From DASQQQ01 sp036390995 (GTDB lineage: Bacteria; Actinomycetota; UBA4738; HRBIN12), in assembly GCA_036390995.1 (NCBI GenBank), contig DASWAT010000026.1:1-30948 (forward strand): a stretch of DNA of 30,948 nucleotides, written 5' to 3'. Each line of letters starts with the position of its first letter. The stretch's first letter is position 1. Below the pieces are notes generated by a model, which saw only the letters and a list, made by a program, of their open reading frames with translations, had not been told where the DNA came from and searched no databases. This document shows, one piece after another, positions 13,155 to 21,916 of this stretch. The position numbers and the translations under genes were made by a program.

Positions 13155-15278
13155 GTGCGCGTGTGGCCCGGAACGCCGACCCCGCTCGGCGCCACGTGGG
13201 ACGGGCAGGGCGTGAACTTCGCGCTGTTCTCGCAGAACGCCGAGGCCGTGGATCTCTGCTTGTTCGACACCCCGGATCAGGAGCACGAGTCGCAGCGGAT
13301 CCGCCTGCGGGAGCGCACCGACTTCATCTGGCACACGTATCTGCCCGACGTGCGCCCCGGGCAGACCTACGCCTATCGCGTGCAGGGGCCGTACGAGCCC
13401 GAGGCCGGTCATCGGTTCAACCCGTCGAAGCTGTTGGTGGATCCGTACGCGAAGGCGATGTCCGGATCGGTGCGGTGGGACGACGCGCTCTACGGCTACA
13501 CGATCGGCCATCCCGATGAGGACCGCTCGCGCGACGAGCGGGACAGCGCGCCGTTCCTGCCGAAGAGCCTCGTGGTGGACCCGGCGTTCACCTGGGGGCA
13601 CGACCGTGCACCGCGCACGCCGTGGAACCGCACGGTGATCTACGAGTGCCACGTGAAGGGGATGACGAAGCTGCATCCGGCCGTGCCCGACGAGCTCCGG
13701 GGGACGTACCTCGGGCTGGCCTCGGACCCGGTGATCGACCACCTCCTCTCGCTCGGGGTCACCGCGGTGGAGCTGCTGCCGGTCCACCAGGGCGTCGCGG
13801 ACCGATACCTGGTGGAGAAGGCCCTCACGAACTACTGGGGCTACAACTCGATAGGCTTCTTCGCCCCCGACGCGCGGTTCTCCACCGCCGGCGGCGGCCG
13901 CCAGGTGGCCGAGTTCCAGAGCATGGTCCGGGCGTTCCACGAGGCCGGCCTCGAGGTGATCCTCGACGTCGTCTACAACCACACCGCCGAGGGCAACCAC
14001 CTGGGGCCGACGCTGTCGTTCCGGGGGATCGACAACGCGTCGTACTACCGGCTGATCCCCGACAACGGCCGCTACTACATGGACTTCACGGGCACGGGTA
14101 ACAGCCTGAACGTGCTGCACCCCAGGACGATCCAGCTGATCGCCGACAGTCTCCGCTACTGGGTCCAGGAGATGCACGTCGACGGGTTCCGGTTCGACCT
14201 GGCGCCGGTGCTTGGGCGCGAGCCGATGATGGTCGATCCCGGCGGGACCTTCTTCGACGTCGTGATGCAGGACCCCGTGCTCTCCAAGGTGAAGCTCATC
14301 GCCGAGCCGTGGGACCTCGGGCACGACGGGTACCAGGTGGGCCGGTTCCCGCCCGGGTGGGCCGAGTGGAACGGCAGGTACCGCGACTGCATCCGGCGGT
14401 TCTGGAAAGGCGAGCCCGGACAGGTCCCCGAGCTCGCGTCCCGGCTCTCGGGCTCGGCGGACATCTACCAGGGGAGCGGACGGCGGACGTACGCGTCGAT
14501 CAACTTCGTCACCGCCCACGACGGGTTCACGCTGGACGACCTCGTGAGCTACGAGCAGAAGCACAACGAGGCCAACGGCGAGGGCAACCGGGACGGCGCC
14601 GACGACAACCACAGCCGCAACTGGGGCGCCGAGGGTCCCACCGAGTCCACCCGGATCACCGCGATGCGCGAGCGCATGAAGCGCAACTTCATCGCCACCA
14701 TCGTGTTCTCCCAGGGCGTCGCGATGGTGCTGGGCGGCGACGAGATGGGCCGGACCCAACAGGGGAACAACAACGCGTACTGCCAGGACAGCGAGATCAG
14801 CTGGGTCTCGTGGAACCCCTCCCAGCGCGATCGCGAGCTCCTGCGGTTCACGCGTTCGGTGCTTCGGATGTTCCGCGCGAACCCCGTGCTCCGGCGCCGG
14901 AGCTTCCTCACCGGCCAGCAGATCGGCGGCAACGGGATGAAGGACCTCATGTGGGTCCGGCCCGACGGGCAGGAGATGCAGGAGGAGAACTGGAACGATC
15001 CCGCCACGCACATCCTCGGCATGCTCCTGGCGGGCCAGGCCACGGACGAGGTCGACCAGCGGGGGCGTCCGGTGATCGGCAACACGGTGCTGCTGCTGCT
15101 GAACGGCGGCGCGAGATCGCGACGATTCGTCCTGCCGAAGGTGGAGGGCCCGGGCCTGTGGCAGGAGCTCATCAACACCGCTCGCCCGGGATCTCGCGTG
15201 GTGAAGACCGGCACCGTGAACCTGGTGGCGCACTCGCTGATGCTGCTGCGCTACGGCGAGGAGCGGACGCGGCGGTGA
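13155..15278 (+). CDS. glgX: Glycogen debranching enzyme, GlgX/TreX type
   Basis: The product has 707 residues and hydrolyses alpha-1,6 branch points of glycogen. The N-terminus (WPGTPTPLGATWDGQGVNFALF) is the conserved isoamylase CBM48 opening. The barrel carries YECHVKGMTKLHP, NYWGYNSIGFFAPD, VILDVVYNHTAEGNHLGPT, GFRFDLAPVLGREP (nucleophile Asp348), LIAEPWDLGHDGYQVG (Glu384) and FVTAHDGFTLDDLVSY. GTG 13155 lies 1 nt after the treZ stop; GTG 13161 in the same frame is an equally possible start. Its position between treZ and treY matches the treX role in trehalose operons, where debranching supplies linear maltodextrins to TreY. Sequence alone does not separate GlgX from TreX. Confidence 0.94.
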   Translation: MRVWPGTPTPLGATWDGQGVNFALFSQNAEAVDLCLFDTPDQEHESQRIRLRERTDFIWHTYLPDVRPGQTYAYRVQGPYEPEAGHRFNPSKLLVDPYAKAMSGSVRWDDALYGYTIGHPDEDRSRDERDSAPFLPKSLVVDPAFTWGHDRAPRTPWNRTVIYECHVKGMTKLHPAVPDELRGTYLGLASDPVIDHLLSLGVTAVELLPVHQGVADRYLVEKALTNYWGYNSIGFFAPDARFSTAGGGRQVAEFQSMVRAFHEAGLEVILDVVYNHTAEGNHLGPTLSFRGIDNASYYRLIPDNGRYYMDFTGTGNSLNVLHPRTIQLIADSLRYWVQEMHVDGFRFDLAPVLGREPMMVDPGGTFFDVVMQDPVLSKVKLIAEPWDLGHDGYQVGRFPPGWAEWNGRYRDCIRRFWKGEPGQVPELASRLSGSADIYQGSGRRTYASINFVTAHDGFTLDDLVSYEQKHNEANGEGNRDGADDNHSRNWGAEGPTESTRITAMRERMKRNFIATIVFSQGVAMVLGGDEMGRTQQGNNNAYCQDSEISWVSWNPSQRDRELLRFTRSVLRMFRANPVLRRRSFLTGQQIGGNGMKDLMWVRPDGQEMQEENWNDPATHILGMLLAGQATDEVDQRGRPVIGNTVLLLLNGGARSRRFVLPKVEGPGLWQELINTARPGSRVVKTGTVNLVAHSLMLLRYGEERTRR

Positions 15279-17917
15279 GCCGGCGCCCGCCGCCCGCACC
15301 GCGGCGGCCGGTCGCCACGTACCGGCTGCAGCTCCGTGGTGGCGTGGACTTCCGACGAGCGAGACGTCTGCTGCCGTACCTCGAGCGGCTCGGCGTGAGC
15401 GATCTGTACCCGTCGCCGCCGTTCGCCGCCGAGGAAGGGAGCGCGCACGGCTACGACGTCGTCGACCCCACGCGGATGGACCCGGCGCTCGGGGGGCGCC
15501 GTGGCTTCGAGACGCTCGGGCGCGAGCTCCGCGAGCGGGGGATGGGGCTGCTGCTCGACATCGTGCCGAACCACATGGCGGCGAGCCCCGGCAACCCGTG
15601 GTGGCAAGACGTCCTCCGCCGCGGCCGGGGCTCGCCCTTCGCCCGCTTCTTCGACATCGACTGGACCGCGCCCGGGGCGCACGGCAAGGTCCTGCTGCCG
15701 GTGCTCGAACGGCCGGTCCGCGACCTGCTCTCGGAGGGCGCGTTCACCGTCGAGACCGAGGGTCCGCAGCCGGTGCTCGTGTGCGGCGGGCTCCGGCTGC
15801 CGCTGTCGCCGGTCTCCGAGCGGGCCGTGCGCGAGCGGGGCCTGGGCTGGTGGAGGCGGGACCGGGCCGCTCCATCGCGGGTTGCGGCGTTCCGCGAGCT
15901 CCTCGCCGTGCAGCACTACCGGCTGCTCCGGTGGCGCGATGGGAACCGCCGGGTGAACTACCGGCGCTTCTTCGACGTGTCCGCTCTGGTCGCGCTCCGC
16001 GAGGAGGACCCACGGGTCTTCGACCGCGTGCACGCCGCGATCGGGCGTCTGGTTCGGGAGGGCACGGTCACCGCGCTCAGGGTGGACCACCTGGACGGGC
16101 TGTGGGACCCGGCCGCCTACCTGTACCGGCTCCGCGCGAAGTCCCGGATCCCCTTCCTCGCGGTCGAGAAGATCCTCGAACGCGAGGAGTCCCTTCCCCG
16201 CGCCTGGCCGGCGGACGGTGCCACCGGCTACGGCATCCTGAACGACCTCGGCGACCTGTTCGTGGACGCCGAGGGCTGGCGCGAGCTCGAGGAGGTGTGG
16301 GGCGGTCTTCGCGGCGCACCTCCGCTCGCGTTCGACGAGGTGCGTGTGGCGTCGCGGCGGCGGGTGCTCGAGGAGCTGTTCGGCGCCGAGGTCGGCGCGC
16401 TGGTCCGGCGGCTGGAACGGCTGGGGCGTGCCGCCGGGGAGCCGCTCGGGGCCGACGAGCTGCGGGACGCGCTCGTCGAGGTCACGTCGGCGCTCGACGT
16501 GTACCGGACCTACGTCGACGCCCACGGCGTACCGGAGCAGGACCGGCGCCGGATCGAGGCCGCGGTTCGGCGCTCACGGCGGAAGATCCCCGAGGGGTCC
16601 CGGCCCGGGCTCCGGTTCCTCCGCCGGGTGCTGCTCCTGGACGTCCCCGCCGGTGCGCCGGCGCAGACGCGAGCCGCCTGGATCCGGTTCGTCGCACGGT
16701 GGCAGCAGCTGTCCGGGCCGGCCGCGGCCAAGGGCGTGGAGGACACGGCGCTGTACCGCGACGTCCGGTTGCTGTCGAGGAACGAGGTGGGCGGTGATCC
16801 GGGCGCCGAGCCGATCTCGGTCGCGGCCTTCCACCGCCGGATCGGGGAGCGGCGCGAGGGCCTTGCGCCGCTCATCTCGACCTCGACGCACGACACGAAG
16901 CGCAGCGAGGACGTCCGCGCCCGGATCGCCGTGCTCTCGGAGATGCCGGATGCGTGGCGGACCCATGCCGCTCGCTGGATGCGGGCGAACCGCCGGCTCC
17001 GATCCCTGGCGGGCGGCCGAACCGTCCCCGACGCCGACGAGGAGCTGTACCTGTACCAGACGCTCCTCGGCGCATGGCCCCTCGAGGGCGACCTCGACGC
17101 GTTCGCCGGACGGATCCGCGAGCACGTCGTGAAGGCCGCCCGCGAGGCGAAGGTGCACACGGACTGGCTGGATCCCGACCTCGAGCACGAGGCGGCGCTC
17201 GCGAGCTTCGCCGCGGCGGCGATCGGCAACGAGCGGTTCCTCCGTCACTTCCTTCCGCTCCAGCGAACGGTGGCGTTCCACGGCGCGATGAACTCGCTCG
17301 GGCAGGTGGTGCTGCGGTCGGCGCTGCCGGGGGTGCCCGACGTCTACAACGGCGCCGAGACCTGGAACCTCAGCCTGGTCGACCCGGACAACCGCCGGCC
17401 GGTCGACTTCGCGAAGCTCGCGCGCATGCTGGCCTGGCTCGATCGCCTCGAACGGCGGAACAGGGCGGGGACGGCACGCGAGCTGCTCGACGCCTGGCCG
17501 GACGGCCGGGTGAAGCTGTACGTGGTGAGCCGCTCGCTGCGACTGCGTCTGGACGTGCCGGAACTGTTCCTCGACGGCCGGTACCTCCCGGTCGCGGCCC
17601 ATGGCTCGCGGGCCGGGCACGTGGTGGCGTTCGCCCGGCGCCTCGAGGACCGGTGGGCGCTCGCGGTGGCGCCCCGGCTCACCCTGCGGCTCGCGGGGCC
17701 GGGCCGCCCACCGCTGGGAGAGCGGGTCTGGGCCGATACCACGCTCGAGCTCCCACGGGAGGCCCCGCCGGTCTGGCGGGACGTGTTCACCGGGGGGCCG
17801 GTGCGGGCGAACGGTCGTGGCGGCTTGCTGGTGGCGGACGTGCTCGCGCGGTTCCCCGTCGCGTTGCTGGTGTCGGTGGACCGAGCCGCGCGCTACGCGC
17901 CGACGAGCTCCCCGTAG
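15275..17917 (+). CDS. treY: Maltooligosyl trehalose synthase
   Basis: The product has 880 residues, slightly longer than many TreY proteins. It isomerises the reducing-end alpha-1,4 bond of a maltodextrin to an alpha,alpha-1,1 bond, making the TreZ substrate. The GH13_26 pattern is clear: PVATYRLQLRGGVDFRRA, LGVSDLYPSPPFAAEEGSAHGYDVVDP, LLLDIVPNHMAA, TALRVDHLDGLWDP (Asp271), FLAVEKILEREESLP (Glu298), a long helical insertion, and LISTSTHDTKRSEDVRARI. The end, PGVPDVYNGAETWNLSLVDPDNRRPVDF, is also diagnostic. The GTG start overlaps the glgX stop (GTGA). The last 25 bp overlap the 3' end of the convergent glgM, with no room for a terminator between them. Confidence 0.95.
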   Translation: MSRRPPPAPRRPVATYRLQLRGGVDFRRARRLLPYLERLGVSDLYPSPPFAAEEGSAHGYDVVDPTRMDPALGGRRGFETLGRELRERGMGLLLDIVPNHMAASPGNPWWQDVLRRGRGSPFARFFDIDWTAPGAHGKVLLPVLERPVRDLLSEGAFTVETEGPQPVLVCGGLRLPLSPVSERAVRERGLGWWRRDRAAPSRVAAFRELLAVQHYRLLRWRDGNRRVNYRRFFDVSALVALREEDPRVFDRVHAAIGRLVREGTVTALRVDHLDGLWDPAAYLYRLRAKSRIPFLAVEKILEREESLPRAWPADGATGYGILNDLGDLFVDAEGWRELEEVWGGLRGAPPLAFDEVRVASRRRVLEELFGAEVGALVRRLERLGRAAGEPLGADELRDALVEVTSALDVYRTYVDAHGVPEQDRRRIEAAVRRSRRKIPEGSRPGLRFLRRVLLLDVPAGAPAQTRAAWIRFVARWQQLSGPAAAKGVEDTALYRDVRLLSRNEVGGDPGAEPISVAAFHRRIGERREGLAPLISTSTHDTKRSEDVRARIAVLSEMPDAWRTHAARWMRANRRLRSLAGGRTVPDADEELYLYQTLLGAWPLEGDLDAFAGRIREHVVKAAREAKVHTDWLDPDLEHEAALASFAAAAIGNERFLRHFLPLQRTVAFHGAMNSLGQVVLRSALPGVPDVYNGAETWNLSLVDPDNRRPVDFAKLARMLAWLDRLERRNRAGTARELLDAWPDGRVKLYVVSRSLRLRLDVPELFLDGRYLPVAAHGSRAGHVVAFARRLEDRWALAVAPRLTLRLAGPGRPPLGERVWADTTLELPREAPPVWRDVFTGGPVRANGRGGLLVADVLARFPVALLVSVDRAARYAPTSSP

Positions 17918-19092
17918 AGGCCGAGCGTACGGCGCGCGACCTCCGTCCAGGTGAAGCGCTCCAGGACACGCCGACGCCCGGCTTCGCCCATCACGTCGGC
18001 CCGCCCGGGGTCGGCGAGGAGCTCGTTCACGGCGACGGCCAGGCCTCGGACGAAGACGTCGGGGTCCGTGGGCGCGCCGTCCTCGCCGGGCTCGAAGGGG
18101 ACGAGGATCCCGGTCTCACCGTCGACAACGACCTCGGGGATGCCACCGACCGCGGTGGCGACCACCGCCGTCTCGCACGCCATGGCCTCGAGGTTCACGA
18201 TGCCGAGCGGCTCGTAGATCGACGGGCACACGAAGACGGTGGCATGGGTGAGGAGCTGGATCACCGATGGCCTCGGGAGCATCTCGCGGATCCAGATCAC
18301 GTTGCCGCGCTCGGTCCGGAGACGCTCGACCGTCGCCTCGACCTCCGCCTCGATCTCGGGCGTGTCGGGCGCGCCGGCGCAGAGCACCAGCTGCGCCTCT
18401 GGATCGATCGACCGGGCCGCGTCGAGCAGGTATCGCACGCCCTTCTGGTGCGTGATGCGCCCGACGAAGATCACCGACGGCCGCCCCGGATCCACGCCGT
18501 AGGCGCCGAGCACGTCGGTGCCGTGGTCCGGGGCGTACTCGTCGGCGTCGATCCCGTTGTGGATCACGCGCACCCGCGCCGGATCGAGCTGCGGATACAC
18601 GCGGAGGACGTCGCGGCGCATGGCCTCGGAGACCGCGATGACCGCGTCGGCGCCCTCGAGCGCGGTGCGCTCCACGAAGCACGTGAGCTCGTAGCCGCCC
18701 TCGCCGAGCTGCTCGCGCTTCCAGGGGCGGAGCGGCTCGAGGCTGTGGGTGGTTGCCACGTGCGGGATGCCGTGGAGGAGCTTGGCCATGTGACCGGCGA
18801 AGTTCGCGTACCAGGTGTGGCTGTGCACGAGGGAGACGTCCTCCAGGTCCGAGGCCATCGCCAGGTCCACCGAGAGCACCCGAAGGACGGACGCGTCGGC
18901 GCCGGCGAGCGTCTCCCACGGGCCGTACCCGCGGACCGCCGGCCCTCCCTTCTGCGGTGCGCGCTCGGCGCCGAAGCATCGGACCTCGACCTCGGTCAGC
19001 CTCGCGAGCCCGCGAGCGAGGTACTCGACGTGCACGCCGGCGCCGCCGTAGACCTCGGGCGGGTACTCGCGCGTGAGCAGGACGACCCTCAC
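17893..19092 (-). CDS. glgM: Alpha-maltose-1-phosphate synthase, GT4 family (actinobacterial 'glycogen synthase')
   Basis: The product has 399 residues and is a GT-B glycosyltransferase of the actinobacterial GlgA/GlgM group, which transfers glucose from ADP-glucose to glucose-1-phosphate to make maltose-1-phosphate for GlgE. The N-terminal domain opens with LTREYPPEVYGGAGVHVEYLARGL (nucleotide-sugar loop), followed by VHSHTWYANFAGHMAK. The C-terminal domain has IFVGRITHQKGVRYLL and YEPLGIVNLEAMACETAVVATAVGGIPE, the E-x7-E donor motif. GTG 19092 is preferred because the family starts there (VRVVLLTREYPP) and a TATACT box at 19134-19139 would place transcription downstream of the longer in-frame start at 19158. 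AAGGAGG lies about 14 nt upstream. It converges on treY, overlapping 25 bp. The older name glgA is also used for this family. Confidence 0.93.
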   Translation of the reverse strand: MRVVLLTREYPPEVYGGAGVHVEYLARGLARLTEVEVRCFGAERAPQKGGPAVRGYGPWETLAGADASVLRVLSVDLAMASDLEDVSLVHSHTWYANFAGHMAKLLHGIPHVATTHSLEPLRPWKREQLGEGGYELTCFVERTALEGADAVIAVSEAMRRDVLRVYPQLDPARVRVIHNGIDADEYAPDHGTDVLGAYGVDPGRPSVIFVGRITHQKGVRYLLDAARSIDPEAQLVLCAGAPDTPEIEAEVEATVERLRTERGNVIWIREMLPRPSVIQLLTHATVFVCPSIYEPLGIVNLEAMACETAVVATAVGGIPEVVVDGETGILVPFEPGEDGAPTDPDVFVRGLAVAVNELLADPGRADVMGEAGRRRVLERFTWTEVARRTLGLYGELVGA

Positions 19093-19133
19093 GTGGATGC
19101 CCCCATCCTCCTTCGTTGGCTCGGAACGACGCG

Positions 19134-19139
19134 AGTATA
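19134..19139 (-). promoter_or_regulatory. Candidate -10 box of glgM
   Basis: TATACT on the minus strand is a 5-of-6 match to the -10 consensus and an unusual AT-rich hexamer for this DNA. It would start transcription near 19127, giving a leader of about 35 nt to GTG 19092. No good -35 is seen 16-18 bp upstream. Its position just after the hairpin at 19181-19203 supports independent transcription of glgM from the thioredoxin-fold gene behind it. Confidence 0.4.
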
Positions 19140-19180
19140 GGGATTCGTCCGCAGGCACCTGGGTCGAGCCGTGAGGTCGG

Positions 19181-19203
19181 GAGCCGGCGGGAGGGGCCGG
19201 CTC
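19181..19203 (-). terminator. Strong GC hairpin after the thioredoxin-fold gene
   Basis: Bases 19181-19188 (GAGCCGGC) and 19196-19203 (GCCGGCTC) form a perfect 8-bp stem around a 7-nt loop. It starts 5 bases past the stop codon of the gene ending at 19209 and lies before glgM on the same strand. There is no U-tract, which is common for actinobacterial intrinsic terminators. It would insulate glgM from the upstream gene. Confidence 0.6.
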
Positions 19204-19208
19204 TTGGC

Positions 19209-19778
19209 TCAGTCAGGCTCGTTGCCGGGCCGCCACTTGATGCTGCAGCCCACGCTCGGCCGCTGGCTGGACGACACGGGGCGATCCGCGAGGACGCCGT
19301 CGATCGCCGCACGGAGGTCCTCGCCGGTGACGGGCACGTCGTTTCCCGGCCTCGCGCCGTCGAGCTGCCCTCGGTACACGAGCCGGCGCTCCGCATCGAA
19401 CAGGAACGGGTCCGGCGTGCAGGCGGCCGTGTAGGCCTTCGCGACCTCCTGGGTCTCGTCGAAGAGGTAGGGGAACGTGAACCCGGCCTCGGTTGCCTGT
19501 TGCGCGAGGCTCTCGGGGGCGTCCTCGGGATAGGCGTCGGGGTCGTTCGCGCTGATCGCCACGATGCCGAGCTCTGAGCCCGCGTGGTCGCGCGCGAGCT
19601 GCGCGATGCCGTCCTCCACGTGCTTGACGTACGGGCAGTGCCGGCACAGGAAGAGGACCAAGAGGCCCTTGTGCCCGTCGAAGTCGGATAGCTTCACGAG
19701 CTTCCCGGTGGTGACGTCCATCAGCTCGAAGCCGGGCGCCGTCGTCCCGAGCTGCAGCATGGTCGGGCTCCACGCCAC
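19209..19778 (-). CDS. Thioredoxin-family (AhpC/TSA-like redoxin) protein
   Basis: The product has 189 residues with a thioredoxin fold of the redoxin type. LGTTAPGFELMDVTTGKLV is the usual redoxin opening. LVLFLCRHCPYVKHVE holds the CxxC pair (Cys45, Cys48), and ACTPDPFLFDAERRLVYRGQLD is the cis-Pro region. The C-terminus, GCSIKWRPGNEP, is diagnostic for a widespread uncharacterised thioredoxin-family group that usually carries a CxHCP motif. It has no signal peptide, so it is probably a cytosolic thiol-disulfide or peroxide reductase; its partner is unknown. GTG 19778 is preceded by GGAGGG at 7-8 nt. It is followed by the hairpin at 19181-19203, so it is probably monocistronic. Confidence 0.88.
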   Translation of the reverse strand: MAWSPTMLQLGTTAPGFELMDVTTGKLVKLSDFDGHKGLLVLFLCRHCPYVKHVEDGIAQLARDHAGSELGIVAISANDPDAYPEDAPESLAQQATEAGFTFPYLFDETQEVAKAYTAACTPDPFLFDAERRLVYRGQLDGARPGNDVPVTGEDLRAAIDGVLADRPVSSSQRPSVGCSIKWRPGNEPD

Positions 19779-19963
19779 GATGGGTCCCTCCTTCCGGCCT
19801 CGGCTTCATCGAGAGGTTCGCCTTCGATGGTAGCGAGGTTCTCGCGAAGGGCGGACACGAGCGCATCGACTCGTCGCCGACGGCCCGAACCGAGCACCCG
19901 ATCAGCTTGGTAGATTCGGCCATACTGGGGCGGATCATCGGCGTCGTCGGAGGGGAGAGACCT

Positions 19964-20782
19964 ATGCGCCCGTTCAGGATCGTGTCGTTCGTGGTGGGGA
20001 TCTTCCTCGCGCTCGTCGGGCTCGGGCTCCTCGCCGGCGGCGGGCTGCTGGTGTGGGCCCACACGACGCAGCGCGACGCGCAGGGCTACTACACGACCGG
20101 TACGCACGACTACGCGACCGGCACCTACGCGCTCACGTCCCCGAACGTGGACCTCGGAACGAGTCCGGACCGATGGGTTCCGTACAACCTCGGTACGGTG
20201 CGGATCGCCGCCACCGGAACCGAGGGCAAGCCAGTGTTCGTCGGCATCGGACCCGAGTCGGCCGTGGATCGGTACCTGTCGGGTGTCGACCACAGCGTCG
20301 TGACGGACGTCGGCTTGTCGCCGTTCGGCGTGACGACCACCGAGGTGTCCGGCACCCGGACGCCCGGCCCGCCGTCGGAGCAGGGGTTCTGGGAAGCCTC
20401 TGCGGCGGGGCCGGCAACCACGCTCACGTGGGACGTCCGGTCCGGGAGCTGGGCGGTCGTCGTCATGAACGCCGATGGGTCCAAGGGCGTGGATGTGCAG
20501 ATGTCGATCGGGGCGAAGACCGGCCTCCTGCTGCCCATCGGGATCGGCGTGCTGATCGTCGGGATCCTGTTCGCGGCGGGAGCCGTCGTGCTGATCGTCG
20601 TCGGCAAACCGAGCGCCTGGCAGCGAGCCCCTGTGTCGGCGGCGACCCCCCCGGCGCCGCCGGGAAGCATCCCCCCACCCGCCGCACCCGCGACTCCGAC
20701 CTCGGGGCCGCCGCCCGCATCCCCGGCCGGACCCTCCCCGCCCCCACCGCCCGAGCCGCCGAGCGATCCCTCCACCGGCTAG
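19964..20782 (+). CDS. Two-TM membrane protein with proline-rich C-terminal tail, function unknown
   Basis: The product has 272 residues. One hydrophobic segment lies at about 5-33 and another at about 187-213. Between them is a Gly/Thr/Ser-rich, beta-looking domain of about 150 residues without cysteines, including WVPYNLGTVRIAATGTEGKPVFVGIGP. After the second TM comes a low-complexity tail rich in Pro and Ala, with PPPPPEPP near the end. The likely topology is an extracytoplasmic middle domain with the proline tail in the cytoplasm. Similar two-TM proteins occur widely in actinobacteria without assigned function. ATG 19964 is chosen for its strong ribosome site (GGAGGGGAG, 19949-19957) and because the first TM begins right after it. 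No operon partner is seen. Confidence 0.8.
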   Translation: MRPFRIVSFVVGIFLALVGLGLLAGGGLLVWAHTTQRDAQGYYTTGTHDYATGTYALTSPNVDLGTSPDRWVPYNLGTVRIAATGTEGKPVFVGIGPESAVDRYLSGVDHSVVTDVGLSPFGVTTTEVSGTRTPGPPSEQGFWEASAAGPATTLTWDVRSGSWAVVVMNADGSKGVDVQMSIGAKTGLLLPIGIGVLIVGILFAAGAVVLIVVGKPSAWQRAPVSAATPPAPPGSIPPPAAPATPTSGPPPASPAGPSPPPPPEPPSDPSTG

Positions 20783-20793
20783 GCTGCTGGACC

Positions 20794-20815
20794 CGTCGGC
20801 GCTTGTCTTCCGACG
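20794..20815. terminator. Possible bidirectional terminator hairpin
   Basis: CGTCGG (20794-20799) pairs with CCGACG (20810-20815) around a 10-nt loop. It occupies the 36-bp gap between the convergent stops at 20782 and 20819. The stem is short and there is no T-tract, so the call rests mainly on position. Confidence 0.35.
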
Positions 20816-20818
20816 CCG

Positions 20819-21118
20819 TCACTGAACGCCTCCGCTCGCCGGAGATCGGTCTCCCCGCCCGAGGGACGCCTCGACCAGGAGCCGTTCGATGCGCGCGAGC
20901 GCCCGCCGTTGATCGTCGAGCCGCTCCTGCAATCGCTCCCGGTGGATCTCCATGTACCTGCGGACGAGCTCAGGGCCTTCAGCTCCGAGGATCGCGCGGA
21001 TCTCCGCCGAGGGCATCTCCTGATCTCGCAGCGTTCGGATCACCCAGCCGATCGGAGCGCTCGACTCGCGCCCGGCCGGGAGGACGCCACCTTGGTGATG
21101 AAGCATCGATGTCTCCAC
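20819..21118 (-). CDS. MerR-like dimerisation/coiled-coil fragment lacking the DNA-binding domain
   Basis: The product has 99 residues. VIRTLRDQEMPSAEIRAIL matches the second half of MerR regulators (LRDLGMPLEEI pattern), and the rest (RRYMEIHRERLQERLDD, RRALARIERLL) is the antiparallel coiled-coil dimerisation helix. The N-terminal winged helix-turn-helix that every functional MerR protein has is absent, replaced by about 22 unrelated residues. The sequence before the start is permease coding sequence, so there is no hidden HTH in the same gene. The start is GTG 21118 with AGGAGG just upstream, overlapping the end of the permease gene; ATG 21106 is an alternative. It lies 9 bp after the permease stop and is probably the last gene of the ABC operon. 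It could be a truncated regulator or a dimerisation-only modulator. Confidence 0.6.
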   Translation of the reverse strand: METSMLHHQGGVLPAGRESSAPIGWVIRTLRDQEMPSAEIRAILGAEGPELVRRYMEIHRERLQERLDDQRRALARIERLLVEASLGRGDRSPASGGVQ

Positions 21119-21127
21119 CGCTCCTCC

Positions 21128-21916
21128 TCAGACCCGGCGGCGGTAGCGGGCGATCGCGAGCGGCGCGAAGATCGCCTGGATGACCGCCATCCAGAGCACC
21201 GACCGGAGCACCGGGTCGGCGACCGGACCTCCGAGCATGAGCCCGCGGGTCGCGTCCACGATGGCGGTGATCGGGTTGACGTTCACGAACGCCTCCAGCC
21301 ACCCGGGCATCGTCTCCGGTGGGGCGAACACCGAGCTCGCGAACGTGAGCGGCAGGATGATCATGAACCCCCACGTGTTCACCGCCTCCGGCGTCCGGGC
21401 GGTGACCCCGATGAAGGCCATCGGCCAGCACATCGTCACGCCGAACGCGGCCACCAGGAGGAACGCCCCGATCGCACCGGCCGCCCCGCCACCGAACCGG
21501 AACCCCAGCAGCACTCCGCAGCCGACGAGGATCAGCTCACCCCAGACCACCCGGACGGCGTCGGCCGCCACCCGGCCGCCGATCACGGCGGAGCGGGCGA
21601 TCGGCAGCGAGCGGAACCGGTCGATCACGCCCCGCTGGAAGTCCACGTTCAGGCCGAGCGCGGTGGTGAACGGAGTGAACGCGATCCCTTGGACCAGGAT
21701 CCCCGGCAGCGCGAACTGGAGGTACTCGCGGCTGGAGCCCGCGATGGCGCCGCCGAAGACGAAGACGAACAGCACCAGGAACATGAGCGGCTGGATCGTC
21801 ATCCCGACGAGCTGTTCGGGATCCGACTTGATGTGGAGCAGGTTGCGGCGGGCGATGGTGAGCGTGTTGCCGACCACGTTCGCGCGCCCGGACGGTGCGA
21901 TGGTGACGGCGCTCAT
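21128..21916 (-). CDS. ABC-2 type permease (DrrB-like)
   Basis: The product has 262 residues. An N-terminal cytoplasmic segment is followed by about six TM helices, the usual ABC-2 export permease architecture. QPLMFLVLFVFVFGGAI is TM1. The LNVDFQRGVIDRFRSLPI loop is the conserved coupling region, and FASSVFAPPETMPGWLEAFVNVNPIT is the diagnostic ABC-2 signature before the last TM. It forms the membrane half of the exporter with the ATPase encoded just upstream, whose stop overlaps its ATG (ATGA). DrrB relatives export daunorubicin-type drugs or lipids, but the substrate here cannot be predicted. Confidence 0.92.
   Translation of the reverse strand: MSAVTIAPSGRANVVGNTLTIARRNLLHIKSDPEQLVGMTIQPLMFLVLFVFVFGGAIAGSSREYLQFALPGILVQGIAFTPFTTALGLNVDFQRGVIDRFRSLPIARSAVIGGRVAADAVRVVWGELILVGCGVLLGFRFGGGAAGAIGAFLLVAAFGVTMCWPMAFIGVTARTPEAVNTWGFMIILPLTFASSVFAPPETMPGWLEAFVNVNPITAIVDATRGLMLGGPVADPVLRSVLWMAVIQAIFAPLAIARYRRRV

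Noticed and set aside
9387..15278. glgB, treZ and glgX as simple duplicates of one GH13 gene
   Set aside because: Each has its own family-specific motifs around the catalytic residues and a distinct C-terminal part, so they are separate enzymes.
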